DNA of 64,000 nt from Microbulbifer agarilyticus (GTDB lineage: Bacteria > Pseudomonadota > Gammaproteobacteria > Pseudomonadales > Cellvibrionaceae). Positions within the stretch are counted from its first letter, which is position 1, and every line of letters starts with the position of its first letter. This document shows positions 1 through 9,359 of the stretch, piece after piece. A model generated the notes under the pieces. That model worked only from the letters and a program-made list of their open reading frames with translations. It made no database searches and was not told the DNA's origin. The DNA is taken from contig NZ_JAIUZM010000004.1 in NCBI RefSeq assembly GCF_020171345.1, positions 372,001 through 436,000 on the forward strand, in the 5' to 3' direction. The position numbers and the translations under genes are program-made.

Positions 1-2861
1 GGGACATTGCTCAGGTAAATGTGCAGAATCGGGTACAGCAGGCGACGCCCAGTCTGCCCGCAGAGGTGAACCGCAGTGGGGTCACCGTCGAGAAGCAGTC
101 CAATACCATTTTGCTAGTGGTTAACCTCTTGTCCGAGGAAGGGGAGTTCGACTCTCTATTCCTGTCCAATTACGCAGAAATATTTATCCGTGATGAATTA
201 ACACGGATCGAAGGTGTAAGTAGTGTCGATATTCTGGGCTCCCTGCAATACGCCATGCGTCTGTGGCTCAACCCGGATAAAATGGCAGCGCTGGATGTGA
301 CCGCGAATGATGTCATTGCCGCGGTAGAAGCACAGAACCTGCAGGTGGCGGCCGGTAAAATTGGTGCACCACCCATCCGTTCGGATCAGCAATTCCAATA
401 CAACATCCTCGCCGAAGGGCGCCTCGTCGACCCGGAGGAGTTCGAAAATATCAGCCTCCGCTCCTCTCCCGAAGGTGGCATCGTGCGCATGATGGATATC
501 GCACGGGTTGAGCTTGGCAGTGCCAGTTACAGTGCGTTTGGTGAACTGGACGGCAAGCCGTCCGCGGTGATCGCGGTTTACCAGCTACCCGATGCCAACG
601 CCATGGATGTGGCGACCAATATCCGCGCGAAAGTAGCAGAGCTTTCCGAGCGCTTTCCCGATGGTCTGCAGTCGAAGATCATTTACGATACCACCACATT
701 TGTTAGTGAGTCGATTAAGGAAGTGGTCATCACATTGGTTGTCGCGCTGCTGCTGGTAATCATTGTGGTCTTCGTGTTTTTGCAGGACTGGCGTGCAACC
801 TTGATTCCCGCCGTGGCCATTCCGGTATCGCTGGTGGGCACTTTTGCGGTGATGCTTGCACTGGGTATGAGCATCAATACGGTGACGCTGTTTGCATTGA
901 TTCTCGCCATCGGCATTGTGGTGGACGATGCGATCATTGTGGTGGAAAACACCCAGCGATTAATGGGTGAGGGGCTCGCACCGAAAGACGCGGCGATGGA
1001 GTCTATGCGCGAGGTGACCGGCCCGGTGATTGCCACTACCGCGGTGTTGTTTGCGGTGTTTGTACCGGTGATGTTGATGCCCGGGCTGACGGGGAAAATG
1101 TATCAGCAGTTTGCAATCACTATTGCCATTTCGGTATTTATTTCCAGTGTGAATGCACTGACCCTCAGCCCCGCGTTGAGCGCGATCTTACTGCGCCCGC
1201 CTAAAGGCGGAGGGGAGCATGGCGAGAAAAACCACGGCATCTTTGGCATCTTCAATCGATTTCTACATGGCTCGACCAACCTGTATGTAAAAATTGTTCG
1301 CTTCTGCGTGCGCAGGCCACTGGTCGGGCTCGGCACAATTTTCGGCCTGAGCGCCTTTTGTTTCTGGCTATTTTCCGCAGTGCCCACCGCCTTTATCCCT
1401 GACGAAGATCAGGGCTATTTCATGATGAACGTGCAGTTGCCCGACGGCGCTTCACTGGAACGAACTGCGCCGGTGGTGAGGAAATTGAGTGAGGATGTTC
1501 GCAAGCTCGATGGCGTCGCGCATGTCATGGCGGTACCCGGGTACAGCCTGTTGTCCAATAGTCTCGCGTCCAACACCGCATTTATGATCGTGATCCTGCA
1601 CCCCTGGGACGAGCGCGAGGCACCGGAGTTAAATCAGTTTGTGATTCTCGATAAGGTGCAGAAAATGGGCGCCGAGGTGCCCGAAGCACAGGTTCAGGCC
1701 TTTCCCGTGCCTGCACTGCCGGGGCTGGGCACCATCGGTGGGTTTGAATTCGTGCTGGAGGACTTGCAGGGGCGAGATATTCAAGAACTGGCCGGGGTGC
1801 TTTATGCCGTGTTGGGCGAGGCGAATCAACGCACGGAGATTGCGCAGGCATTCACCACCTACCAGGCGGCCTCACCACAGCTCGAGCTCGAAGTCGACAA
1901 AGATAAGGCGCACATTCTCGGACTGCGGCTGTCCGATGTGTATCTCACCTTGCAAACCTATCTGGGTAGTTATTACATCAATGACTTTAACCGCTACGGC
2001 AAGGTGTTTCAGGTGCTTGCGCAGGCCGATGCGCAATTTCGCGATAGTGAGGACGATCTTACCGGGTTCTTTGTGCGTGCCAATAGTGGAGGGCTGGTTC
2101 CCGTCAGTTCGGTTGCCGAAGTGGCACCTGTGGTCGCCCCACAGACGGTACAGCGCTACAACATGTACAACAGTGTCACCATCAATGGTGGGCCGGCGCC
2201 AGGTTATTCCAGTGGCGAAGCCATGAATGCCATGGAGGAAATCGGCAAGCAGCTGCCGGATGGCTACGCCTACGAGTGGACCGGTCAGAGTCTGGAGGAA
2301 ATCAGCGCAGGCAATCTGGCGCCGATTCTGTTTTCGCTGGCGGTGCTGTTTGCCTATCTGTTTCTGGTGGCCCAGTACGAGAGCTGGAGTATCCCGATTG
2401 CGGTACTGTTGGCAATTCCCGTGGCGATCTCCGGCGGCCTGTTTGCCAATTTTATCATGGGGCACAACAACGACCTTTACACGCAGATTGGTCTGGTGCT
2501 GTTGATCGGTATTTCAGCCAAGACCGCGATCTTGATGGTGGAATTCGCCGCGGTGCAGCGTGCCTCCGGCAAAAGTATCGAAGAGTCGGCATTGGAAGCC
2601 ACGCGCCTGCGTTTCCGCGCGGTATTGATGACGGCTCTGGCATTTGTACTGGGGATCTTCCCGCTAGTGATTGCCACCGGGGCGGGTGCGGCAAGCCGTG
2701 TGTCCCTCGGGCTTGCGGTATTCGGCGGTATGCTTGCCGCGAGTATTGTTTCTACCTTCCTGGTGCCGATTTATTTCGCGCTGGTGCAGTCTGTGCGGGA
2801 AAAGTTAACCGGCCACACGGGGGCTGTTGATCAGGGCGAACGCAAAGATTCTGCGACCTGA
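1..2861 (+). CDS. RND (HAE1-type) multidrug efflux permease, 5' end cut by the window
   Basis: Inner-membrane proton/drug antiporter subunit of a tripartite RND pump, AcrB/MexB-like. The reading frame is open to the left edge: the codons from position 3 read DIAQVNVQNRVQ, which in AcrB lies about 100 residues into the protein, so the methionine at 21 is internal and the true start lies outside. Visible are the porter-domain segment, the TM4 motif VVDDAIIVVE near nt 921-950 carrying the paired aspartates of the proton relay, and SAKTAILMVEFA near nt 2515-2550 with the TM10 lysine. The C-terminus looks complete and ends in a short charged tail. Adaptor and outer-membrane genes are not in view downstream, so the adaptor probably lies upstream. 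Substrate cannot be told. The family call is very safe. Confidence 0.95.
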   Translation, partial: DIAQVNVQNRVQQATPSLPAEVNRSGVTVEKQSNTILLVVNLLSEEGEFDSLFLSNYAEIFIRDELTRIEGVSSVDILGSLQYAMRLWLNPDKMAALDVTANDVIAAVEAQNLQVAAGKIGAPPIRSDQQFQYNILAEGRLVDPEEFENISLRSSPEGGIVRMMDIARVELGSASYSAFGELDGKPSAVIAVYQLPDANAMDVATNIRAKVAELSERFPDGLQSKIIYDTTTFVSESIKEVVITLVVALLLVIIVVFVFLQDWRATLIPAVAIPVSLVGTFAVMLALGMSINTVTLFALILAIGIVVDDAIIVVENTQRLMGEGLAPKDAAMESMREVTGPVIATTAVLFAVFVPVMLMPGLTGKMYQQFAITIAISVFISSVNALTLSPALSAILLRPPKGGGEHGEKNHGIFGIFNRFLHGSTNLYVKIVRFCVRRPLVGLGTIFGLSAFCFWLFSAVPTAFIPDEDQGYFMMNVQLPDGASLERTAPVVRKLSEDVRKLDGVAHVMAVPGYSLLSNSLASNTAFMIVILHPWDEREAPELNQFVILDKVQKMGAEVPEAQVQAFPVPALPGLGTIGGFEFVLEDLQGRDIQELAGVLYAVLGEANQRTEIAQAFTTYQAASPQLELEVDKDKAHILGLRLSDVYLTLQTYLGSYYINDFNRYGKVFQVLAQADAQFRDSEDDLTGFFVRANSGGLVPVSSVAEVAPVVAPQTVQRYNMYNSVTINGGPAPGYSSGEAMNAMEEIGKQLPDGYAYEWTGQSLEEISAGNLAPILFSLAVLFAYLFLVAQYESWSIPIAVLLAIPVAISGGLFANFIMGHNNDLYTQIGLVLLIGISAKTAILMVEFAAVQRASGKSIEESALEATRLRFRAVLMTALAFVLGIFPLVIATGAGAASRVSLGLAVFGGMLAASIVSTFLVPIYFALVQSVREKLTGHTGAVDQGERKDSAT

Positions 2862-2946
2862 GCGGGTGTAGCGCGGCGCAGTAACGCGTATAGTGTGGGA
2901 AGAGCGGAAAGCAGGAGTACGCCGGTACGGCGAAAATCGTACGAGC

Positions 2947-3573
2947 ATGTTGGACCTTATCGAAAAGCGTTTCGCTGAAATCAAAGATGAGCTGCACGCC
3001 CAGGTGCCGAGCGGCTCCAACCTGCATGGTCATGCAGCCGTGTTACTCGCGCTGACCGATGAAAAAGACCCTCAGGTCATTTTAACCCTCCGCTCTCAGC
3101 ATCTATCGAGCCATTCTGGGGAAGTGTCGCTTCCCGGTGGGCGTTGGGATGATACCGACCCATCCCTGGAATACACCGCACTGCGCGAGACGCACGAAGA
3201 AATCGGCCTGCCTGCCGATCAGGTTCGTGTGCTCGGCCCGTTGTGGACCCGCACTACCCGCTGGCAGGTGGAGGTCACGCCGTGGCTCGGTATTGTGCCC
3301 GCCGATGCATCCTTGACGCCAAACCCGGGTGAGCTGGATGCGATTTTCCGGGTTCCCCTGTCCTGGTTCTTCGATGATCCGCGTATCCGTACCGACCGTA
3401 TTACGATCGATAAGCGCCGTATCTACTTGCCCGCCTACAAATACCGAGGCTATGAAATCTGGGGGTTCACCGCCGGGGTTCTGACGGAATTCCTGGTGCG
3501 CGTACTGGATGCGCCCATTGGGCGCCGCGATGACGTGCCCGTCCGGGCCCTCGGCGAGAACGAAGATTCGTAG
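2947..3573 (+). CDS. nudL: CoA pyrophosphatase-type Nudix hydrolase
   Basis: Cytosolic Nudix hydrolase expected to cleave CoA or CoA esters to 3',5'-ADP and 4'-phosphopantetheine. The CoA-specific signature upstream of the Nudix box is visible as LTLRSQHLSSHSGEVSLPGG, followed by a Nudix box with the core RETHEEIGL. A longer frame begins at GTG 2893, but family members start near MLDLIEKRF, so ATG 2947 is preferred; neither start has a strong ribosome-binding site. About 208 residues, normal for the family. It sits between the RND gene and the ABC exporter on the same strand with gaps of about 70-85 nt, so co-transcription is possible but unproved. The real substrate could be another nucleoside diphosphate derivative. 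Confidence 0.82.
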   Translation: MLDLIEKRFAEIKDELHAQVPSGSNLHGHAAVLLALTDEKDPQVILTLRSQHLSSHSGEVSLPGGRWDDTDPSLEYTALRETHEEIGLPADQVRVLGPLWTRTTRWQVEVTPWLGIVPADASLTPNPGELDAIFRVPLSWFFDDPRIRTDRITIDKRRIYLPAYKYRGYEIWGFTAGVLTEFLVRVLDAPIGRRDDVPVRALGENEDS

Positions 3574-3640
3574 TAGGGTAATCCCCAACTTCGTACGGGT
3601 TGATTGGGTATACTGCGCGCCTGATTTACCGAGATTGACC

Positions 3641-5461
3641 ATGCCCAGACCCAAGTCCGCGGTCGCTCTGGAAGATGTCCATTGGAGCGCCCTGAAAACA
3701 CTATTTCCCTACCTGTTAGAGTTCAAACGCCCGGTCATTCTGGCGCTTTTGTGCCTGGTGGGCGCCAAGGCCGCCAGTGTCGGCCTGCCTTTCCTGTTGA
3801 AGCATATTGTTGACGACCTGGACCAGTCCGGGGGCGTAGCCGCGGCGATTGCCCTGCCATTGGGGTTATTGCTTGCCTACGGATTTGTCCGTTTTTCATC
3901 GGTTTTGTTCGGTGAACTGCGCGACACCATATTCGGCCGTGTTACCGAACGCGCGCAGCGTCGCGTCGGGCTCGAAGTGTTCCAGCACCTGCACAAGCTC
4001 GATCTGGATTACCACCTCAATCGCCGCACCGGCGGCCTGTCGCGGGATATCGAGCGGGGTAATTCCGGCATTGGATTCCTGATGCGCTTTATGGTGTTCA
4101 ACATCGTTCCTACGCTGGTAGAAATCCTGATGGTGGTGGGCCTGCTGTGGTGGAACTACAACGCCAGTTTTGCCCTGTTGGTGCTGGGGGCTGTCGTTGC
4201 CTACATCAGCTTTTCTGTGGTCGCCACCGAGTGGCGGACACGCTTCGTGCGCGAATTAAACCAGGCGGAATCCCAGAGCAGCAGCCGCGCGGTAGACAGT
4301 CTGCTGAATTACGAAACGGTGAAATACTTCGGCAATGAGCGACACGAGGCGCAACATTACGACCACGAGCTGGCCGCGTGGGAGCAGGCGCGGCGCAAGA
4401 ACCGCCTGTCGCTGTTTGGGCTGAATGCCGGCCAGGCGTTTATCACCGCAGCAGCCATGTGCGGTGCCATGGTGATGGCGGCGGTCAATGTCACCAAAGG
4501 CACCATGACCATTGGTGATTTTGTCCTGATCAACGCCATCATGATGCAGATCTTTATTCCATTGAATTTTCTCGGCTTTGTGTACCGGGAGATGAAGGGC
4601 GCCCTGGCCAATATCGAAAAGATGTTCTCCATCCTCGACGTCAAACCGGCAATTGAAGATGTGCCGTCGGCCGCGAACCTCGACGTACCGCAGGGCGGTA
4701 TTGAATTCCGCGATGTGCGTTTTGGCTATGGTGCCGATCGGGAAATTCTCAAAGGGGTCAGCTTCCGTGTCGCGCCCAGAGAAAAGGTAGCCATCGTGGG
4801 CGCCAGTGGCGCGGGTAAATCGACCCTGTTCAAGCTGCTGTTCCGGTTCTATGACGTCACCGGCGGCAGTATCCTCGTGGATGGACAGGATATTCGCGAG
4901 GTAAGCCAGGACACCCTGCGTGGAGCCATCGGCGTTGTGCCTCAGGATACGGTGCTGTTCAATCAGTCCATCCATGAAAACGTACGCTACGGGCGAGTGG
5001 ACGCCAGTGATGAGGAGGTGGCAGACGCTATCCGTCACGCACAGCTGGAAGACTTTATCCGTCAGTTACCGGAGGGTACAAATACGGTAGTGGGGGAGCG
5101 CGGTTTAAAACTCTCCGGAGGAGAAAAACAGCGCGTGGCTATTGCCCGGGCAATCCTCAAGCACCCACCGATTATGGTGTTTGATGAGGCGACCTCCAGC
5201 CTGGATAGCCATTCCGAGCAAGGCATCCTGCGCGCGTTACAGGAAATTTCCCAGGAGCAGACCACGCTGGTTATCGCTCACCGGTTGTCCACCGTGGTGG
5301 ATGCGGATCAGATTCTGGTGATGGATCAGGGGCGCGTGGTAGAACAGGGCAATCATCAGCAGCTGATCGAGGTCGATGGTCACTATGCGGCCCTGTGGCG
5401 CATGCAACAACAGGAGCGTGCCCGCGAACAGGGTGCTGAGGCCGCGCCCACCTCACCCTGA
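3641..5461 (+). CDS. Atm1/HMT-type ABC exporter (fused permease and ATPase)
   Basis: Half-transporter that should dimerise in the inner membrane. Residues about 1-320 form the six-helix domain, including LLNYETVKYFGNE, a phrase typical of the Atm1/ABCB7/HMT1 branch that exports glutathione-linked sulfur or metal compounds. The ATPase domain follows: Walker A GASGAGKST near residue 387, signature LSGGEKQR near 490, Walker B IMVFDEATSSLD near 511. A frame runs upstream to 3509, but that extension overlaps the Nudix gene and is not conserved in character; ATG 3641 gives a 606-residue protein, the usual length. The physiological substrate in bacteria is uncertain. An alternative is a general lipid or drug exporter, but the Atm1 phrase argues against that. 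Confidence 0.9.
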   Translation: MPRPKSAVALEDVHWSALKTLFPYLLEFKRPVILALLCLVGAKAASVGLPFLLKHIVDDLDQSGGVAAAIALPLGLLLAYGFVRFSSVLFGELRDTIFGRVTERAQRRVGLEVFQHLHKLDLDYHLNRRTGGLSRDIERGNSGIGFLMRFMVFNIVPTLVEILMVVGLLWWNYNASFALLVLGAVVAYISFSVVATEWRTRFVRELNQAESQSSSRAVDSLLNYETVKYFGNERHEAQHYDHELAAWEQARRKNRLSLFGLNAGQAFITAAAMCGAMVMAAVNVTKGTMTIGDFVLINAIMMQIFIPLNFLGFVYREMKGALANIEKMFSILDVKPAIEDVPSAANLDVPQGGIEFRDVRFGYGADREILKGVSFRVAPREKVAIVGASGAGKSTLFKLLFRFYDVTGGSILVDGQDIREVSQDTLRGAIGVVPQDTVLFNQSIHENVRYGRVDASDEEVADAIRHAQLEDFIRQLPEGTNTVVGERGLKLSGGEKQRVAIARAILKHPPIMVFDEATSSLDSHSEQGILRALQEISQEQTTLVIAHRLSTVVDADQILVMDQGRVVEQGNHQQLIEVDGHYAALWRMQQQERAREQGAEAAPTSP

Positions 5462-5654
5462 CAAATCGCTGTCCATTTCTTGGCGTGAATTGTTTTTTCT
5501 GTGAGCTGTTCACGCCACGTAAATTTCTTAATTTGCCCATAATTGCAGTCGAATATCCGGTGCCACAGGGGAGCCTCTGGCACTGTGGACATCTTCAGAC
5601 GCCATATTTAATGTGGCGCGCACAAATAACGAAAACCCTTGGGCGTGAATCTGC

Positions 5655-7397
5655 ATGAAACCTGTACTCTTTGCTGCGTCGGCACTGGCGCTTGTTCTTG
5701 CTACCGGCTGTTCCTCCGGTGATAAATCCTCCTCCACCTCGAAGCCGGATGCGCCTGCAGAAACGACGGCGCAACAGGCTGTGGACCCAGAGCAGCAAGC
5801 CGTGGAGCCCGCCACTGGCCCGCAGGCTGGCGGTATCGCCGAAGGGGTGGATCCCGCCCGTTTCAATATTTATGCGCCGGTGGAACTCAATGCCGACCTG
5901 TCCGCCCTGTCGGACAACCAGCGCCAGCTGATTGGCAAGTTGATCGATGCGAGCAAGATCATGGATCAGTTGTTCTGGTTGCAGTCTTACGGCCCTGCAC
6001 AGGAGCTACTGAGCGGTATTGATGACAGTGCCGCGCGAAAATTCGCTGAAATCAATTACGGCCCATGGGATCGCCTGAACGACAACAAGCCCTTTATCGC
6101 CGGCTATGGCGACAAACCGCTGGGCGCCGAGTTCTACCCGGAAGATATGACCAAGCAGGAATTTGATGCATGGCAGCAGCCGGGTAAAGATGGCCTTTAC
6201 TCACTGGTGCGCCGCGATGAAAGCGACAACCTGACCCTGATTCCGTACCACGAAGCCTACAAGGCGGAACTGGAAAAGGCGGCGGCGCTGTTGCGTGAAG
6301 CAGCCGCGCTGGCGCAGGATGCCGAGTTTGCCGGTTACCTGAAATTACGCGCCGATGCGCTGCTAGATGACCAGTTCCGCGAAAGTGATATGGCGTGGAT
6401 GGACATGAAAAAGAACCGCATCGACGTGGTGATCGGGCCCATCGAAAACTACGAAGATCAGTTGTTCGCTTACCGCACCGCCTACTCCTCCTATGTTTTG
6501 CTGAAAGATATGCAGTGGAGCGAAAAGCTGGCGAAGTTTGCCGCGTTCCTGCCCGAACTGCAGCGCGGTTTACCGGTAGATGACAAGTACAAGTCAGAAA
6601 CCCCGGGAACCGATTCCGACCTGAATGCCTACGACGTCTTGTACTACGCAGGCGATAGTAATGCCGGCTCCAAGACCATTGCCATCAACCTGCCAAACGA
6701 CGAAGAAGTACAGCTTAAAAAGGGCACCCGTCGCTTGCAGTTGAAAAACGCCATGCGCGCTAAGTTCGATCAGATCCTGATTCCGATTGGTGGCGTTCTG
6801 ATCGCCGAAGATCAGCGCAAGCACATCACCTTTGATGCATTCTTCGCCAATACCATGTTCCACGAAGTGGCACACGGTCTCGGTATCAAGAAGACGGTCA
6901 CCGACGGCGCCAATGTCCGCCAGGCCCTGAAGGAAACATCCTCTGCGCTGGAAGAAGGCAAGGCTGATATTCTCGGCCTGTACATGATTACCGAGCTGCA
7001 CGGTAAAGGTGAGCTGGAAGACGGCGCGCTGATGGATAACTACGTGACTTTCCTCGCCGGTATTTTCCGCAGTGTGCGCTTCGGCGCGGCCAGTGCACAC
7101 GGTAAAGCGAATATGATGCGCTTCAACTTCTTCAAACAGGAAGGTGCCTTTACCCGCGACGAAGCAACTGGCCTGTACAGCGTGGACTTCGAAAAAATGC
7201 AGGATGCCATGGCGAAGCTATCCAACCTGATCCTGACCATCCAGGGCGACGGAGACTACGAGAAGTCCAAAGCCCTGCTGGAGGAAATGGGCGTGGTTGG
7301 TGCCGAGCTCCAGTCCGATCTGGATCGATTGAAAGCGGCAAACATCCCTGTGGATGTGACCTTTATTCAGGGTAAGGAAATTCTCGGTATTCAGTAA
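5655..7397 (+). CDS. Peptidase family M49-like (dipeptidyl-peptidase III-like) zinc hydrolase lipoprotein
   Basis: Begins with a lipoprotein signal (hydrophobic stretch, then LATGCSSG near residues 16-23), followed by a Ser/Pro/Ala/Gln-rich linker of about 45 residues and a large globular domain. Zinc-site motifs are HEVAHG near residue 402 and EEGKAD near residue 434, placed as in the M49 family (HEXXGH and EECRAE in dipeptidyl-peptidase III). Here the first motif is the ordinary HEXXH form, without the extra residue typical of eukaryotic DPP III. A function as an outer-membrane-tethered or periplasmic exopeptidase is inferred; databases often label such proteins Zn-dependent hydrolase. 580 residues. 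It stands alone, with a strong terminator just after it. Confidence 0.75.
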   Translation: MKPVLFAASALALVLATGCSSGDKSSSTSKPDAPAETTAQQAVDPEQQAVEPATGPQAGGIAEGVDPARFNIYAPVELNADLSALSDNQRQLIGKLIDASKIMDQLFWLQSYGPAQELLSGIDDSAARKFAEINYGPWDRLNDNKPFIAGYGDKPLGAEFYPEDMTKQEFDAWQQPGKDGLYSLVRRDESDNLTLIPYHEAYKAELEKAAALLREAAALAQDAEFAGYLKLRADALLDDQFRESDMAWMDMKKNRIDVVIGPIENYEDQLFAYRTAYSSYVLLKDMQWSEKLAKFAAFLPELQRGLPVDDKYKSETPGTDSDLNAYDVLYYAGDSNAGSKTIAINLPNDEEVQLKKGTRRLQLKNAMRAKFDQILIPIGGVLIAEDQRKHITFDAFFANTMFHEVAHGLGIKKTVTDGANVRQALKETSSALEEGKADILGLYMITELHGKGELEDGALMDNYVTFLAGIFRSVRFGAASAHGKANMMRFNFFKQEGAFTRDEATGLYSVDFEKMQDAMAKLSNLILTIQGDGDYEKSKALLEEMGVVGAELQSDLDRLKAANIPVDVTFIQGKEILGIQ

Positions 7398-7444
7398 GTC
7401 GGAAGCTTCTGAGCTTCTGTAAATCTCTACTAAAGAGCCCGAAT

Positions 7445-7473
7445 AAAAAGCCCCGCCAAGAGCGGGGCTTTTT
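7445..7473. terminator. Bidirectional intrinsic terminator
   Basis: A perfect 12-bp stem (AAAAAGCCCCGC with GCGGGGCTTTTT, 5-nt loop) lies between the M49-like gene and the convergent DUF389 gene. A-tract and T-tract on opposite sides allow it to end transcripts from both directions. Confidence 0.9.
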
Positions 7474-7494
7474 ATTTTCCGGCAGAGGCATCAC

Positions 7495-8574
7495 TTAGTG
7501 GGCGCTGTCGCCAGATACTCCGGGCGATCCCGATACATCCAGATTCGTGCCCTGGCTGCGAAATATGAGTTCAGGTATTACGCCGATTTCCAGCTGCACG
7601 GGTCTTTCGGCCAGTTCCCCCATGCGTTGCTGTAAAGCATCGGCAAATTCCTGTGTGATCACCTCTGCGCCATCCACCACATCCACCCGGATCACAATGC
7701 TGTCCTCGTCAAAGCGCGTGGTGATGCTGGTAAAGCGAATCTCAGTATCTGTACCGATAATCGCGTGGCCTTCGGAGATCAGTGAACGCTGGACCATATT
7801 GCGCACGAGTAATTCTTCCAGACCGTGCGTAAGAGAAGGGACCACAACTAGAAGGCTGACAAAGGTGCCAGCAAGTGCGGCTATCGCTTTCGGTTGCTTG
7901 CGAAAATACTGCAGGAAAAAAACCGCCGTTGCCGCAAAGGCGATTCCCACCAAGTTGGTCAAAAACAGGATGAACGGGCGCTTGGCACTCAGGTAGTCCC
8001 ACGCCACGCCCACCTCGATACTGGCTTCGTTGTCCAGTGCCAGGGCAATACCCACCGTGCAAAGGGGCGGAACCAGAGCCACGGCAATGGCGATTCCCGC
8101 CAGAGTCGCAGAGGTGCTCGGGCGGGTGAGTGTATAGGCCGCCGCCGCACCTGCGGCAATGGCTACGTCGAGGTCGAGCATACTGGGGCGCATGCGTGCC
8201 ACTATCTCCGGGCCCGCCATTTGATAGCCGATGGCGTGGGTTGTCAGGTATGCGATCACGATACACAGCAGGCTCCCGGAAATCGCAATCAACGCCGAGC
8301 GCAGCATAAGGTGCCCATCCCAGGAAACCACTCCGAAGGCGAGGGAGATAATCGGTGCCATCAATGGAGCCACGAGCATTGCGCCGATAATCACCGCTGC
8401 ACTGTCGGCGAGTAAACCAAGGGTCGCGATGACCGTTGATGCGGTCATCATCAGATAGAAGCTAAGGGATGGCACCGAGCCTGGAATGATGAGGTCGTGT
8501 GCTGCTGCCAACGGCAAGGGTTTTTCGATATAGCGTCGCCAGTCAGCGTGGGGCTTTTCCTCCGGTTCTGCCAT
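7495..8574 (-). CDS. DUF389 family multi-pass membrane protein
   Basis: Polytopic inner-membrane protein of the DUF389 family (the hydrophobic-domain family TIGR00341). The first membrane block contains STVIATLGLLADSAAVIIGA and MLVAPLMAPI, the recognisable DUF389 core; several more hydrophobic segments follow, including VALVPPLCTVGIAL, and the C-terminal 90 residues are soluble. The function of the family is unknown. The frame extends upstream to 8763 but the extra 63 residues look non-coding; the start at ATG 8574 (MAEPEEKPHADWRRY) is chosen by composition, although no clear ribosome-binding site precedes it. Convergent with the preceding peptidase gene. Confidence 0.8.
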   Translation of the reverse strand: MAEPEEKPHADWRRYIEKPLPLAAAHDLIIPGSVPSLSFYLMMTASTVIATLGLLADSAAVIIGAMLVAPLMAPIISLAFGVVSWDGHLMLRSALIAISGSLLCIVIAYLTTHAIGYQMAGPEIVARMRPSMLDLDVAIAAGAAAAYTLTRPSTSATLAGIAIAVALVPPLCTVGIALALDNEASIEVGVAWDYLSAKRPFILFLTNLVGIAFAATAVFFLQYFRKQPKAIAALAGTFVSLLVVVPSLTHGLEELLVRNMVQRSLISEGHAIIGTDTEIRFTSITTRFDEDSIVIRVDVVDGAEVITQEFADALQQRMGELAERPVQLEIGVIPELIFRSQGTNLDVSGSPGVSGDSAH

Positions 8575-9020
8575 GAAATGGTCCAGCGTGAATTTGGCTC
8601 GATGTTTTTCTTGGTTGCATGCCTTTGCCGAGTACCCAGCGATATACAGTTGTGGGATTCGACGGCCATGGGGTACTGAAATCAGTATATGCGGCCTGCG
8701 CCAAGGTGCATTGATCAGGCGTGGGAATTGCTCGCTTATTTTCATGCCGATTGAATGCGTCAAAGTGTGTCGGCATATCCACTTTTCTTGAACACTCGAG
8801 TGCCAGTCGCCCTCGCGCTAGCGGCGCCTGACCGCCGGTACTCTACAATCTCAGGGGCGCCTCCCGAGAGCGTTTACCAGTGCGTGTGAAAAGGATAGAG
8901 AAATAATTTAAGTGCAATCGTGTGATTAAGAGTTCTTGCGCAACCTCTTCAGTGGTGCATTTTTCGGGAAAAACATAATTTCTCTGCGCCAACGGTTGAG
9001 TCGGCAGAAGAGGGTTTTCG
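8575..9020. other. Intergenic region, no gene seen
   Basis: Holds the 5' region of the DUF389 gene and that of the broken export operon. I see no RNA gene, repeat or convincing promoter in it. If the DUF389 protein starts at a more distal codon, up to 63 more codons would come from here. Confidence 0.4.
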
Positions 9021-9359
9021 ATGGGATTCAAGCTCGACCACTGGGACTACCTGAACGTCCTGGTCATTATTGGCGCCTGCCTGTGCATTCTCGTGATTTT
9101 GCTGTGGATTGCCGGGCTGCCCGGTCGTATTGCTATTGCTCGCAAGCACCCGGATGCGGAACCGGTGCGCATAATGGGGTATGCGGGGTTCCTCGCTGTG
9201 GTGCCGTGGATCAACGCATTTATCTGGGCTTCAAGCGCACCGATACCATTGATATCCGCCGTCTGGCTGACGTTTTTTAAATTCAAATGGATGAAGTTCA
9301 ATATCGCCCGGGGCATTGTGTCTCTGTCGGTTGGTCTGCATCTGTTGCTGATTTTTTAA
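9021..9359 (+). pseudogene. Fused remnant: DUF3302 (YiaW-like) joined to the N-terminus of a HlyD-type (YiaV-like) protein
   Basis: The 112-residue frame begins as a YiaW/DUF3302-like membrane protein: a hydrophobic helix followed by GRIAIARKHPDAEPV and a WINAFIWA segment resembling the IAxxRxHP...WPFxWxWA pattern of E. coli YiaW. From about residue 75 the sequence (AVWLTFFKFKWMKFN, then a second helix) instead resembles the first 45 residues of YiaV-like membrane fusion proteins. The reading stops at TAA 9357-9359 exactly where a six-T run (9352-9357) occurs; one more T would continue the frame into the HlyD-type sequence that follows. I read this as an in-frame deletion fusion plus a one-base frameshift. 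It could still be expressed as a small membrane protein. Confidence 0.6.
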
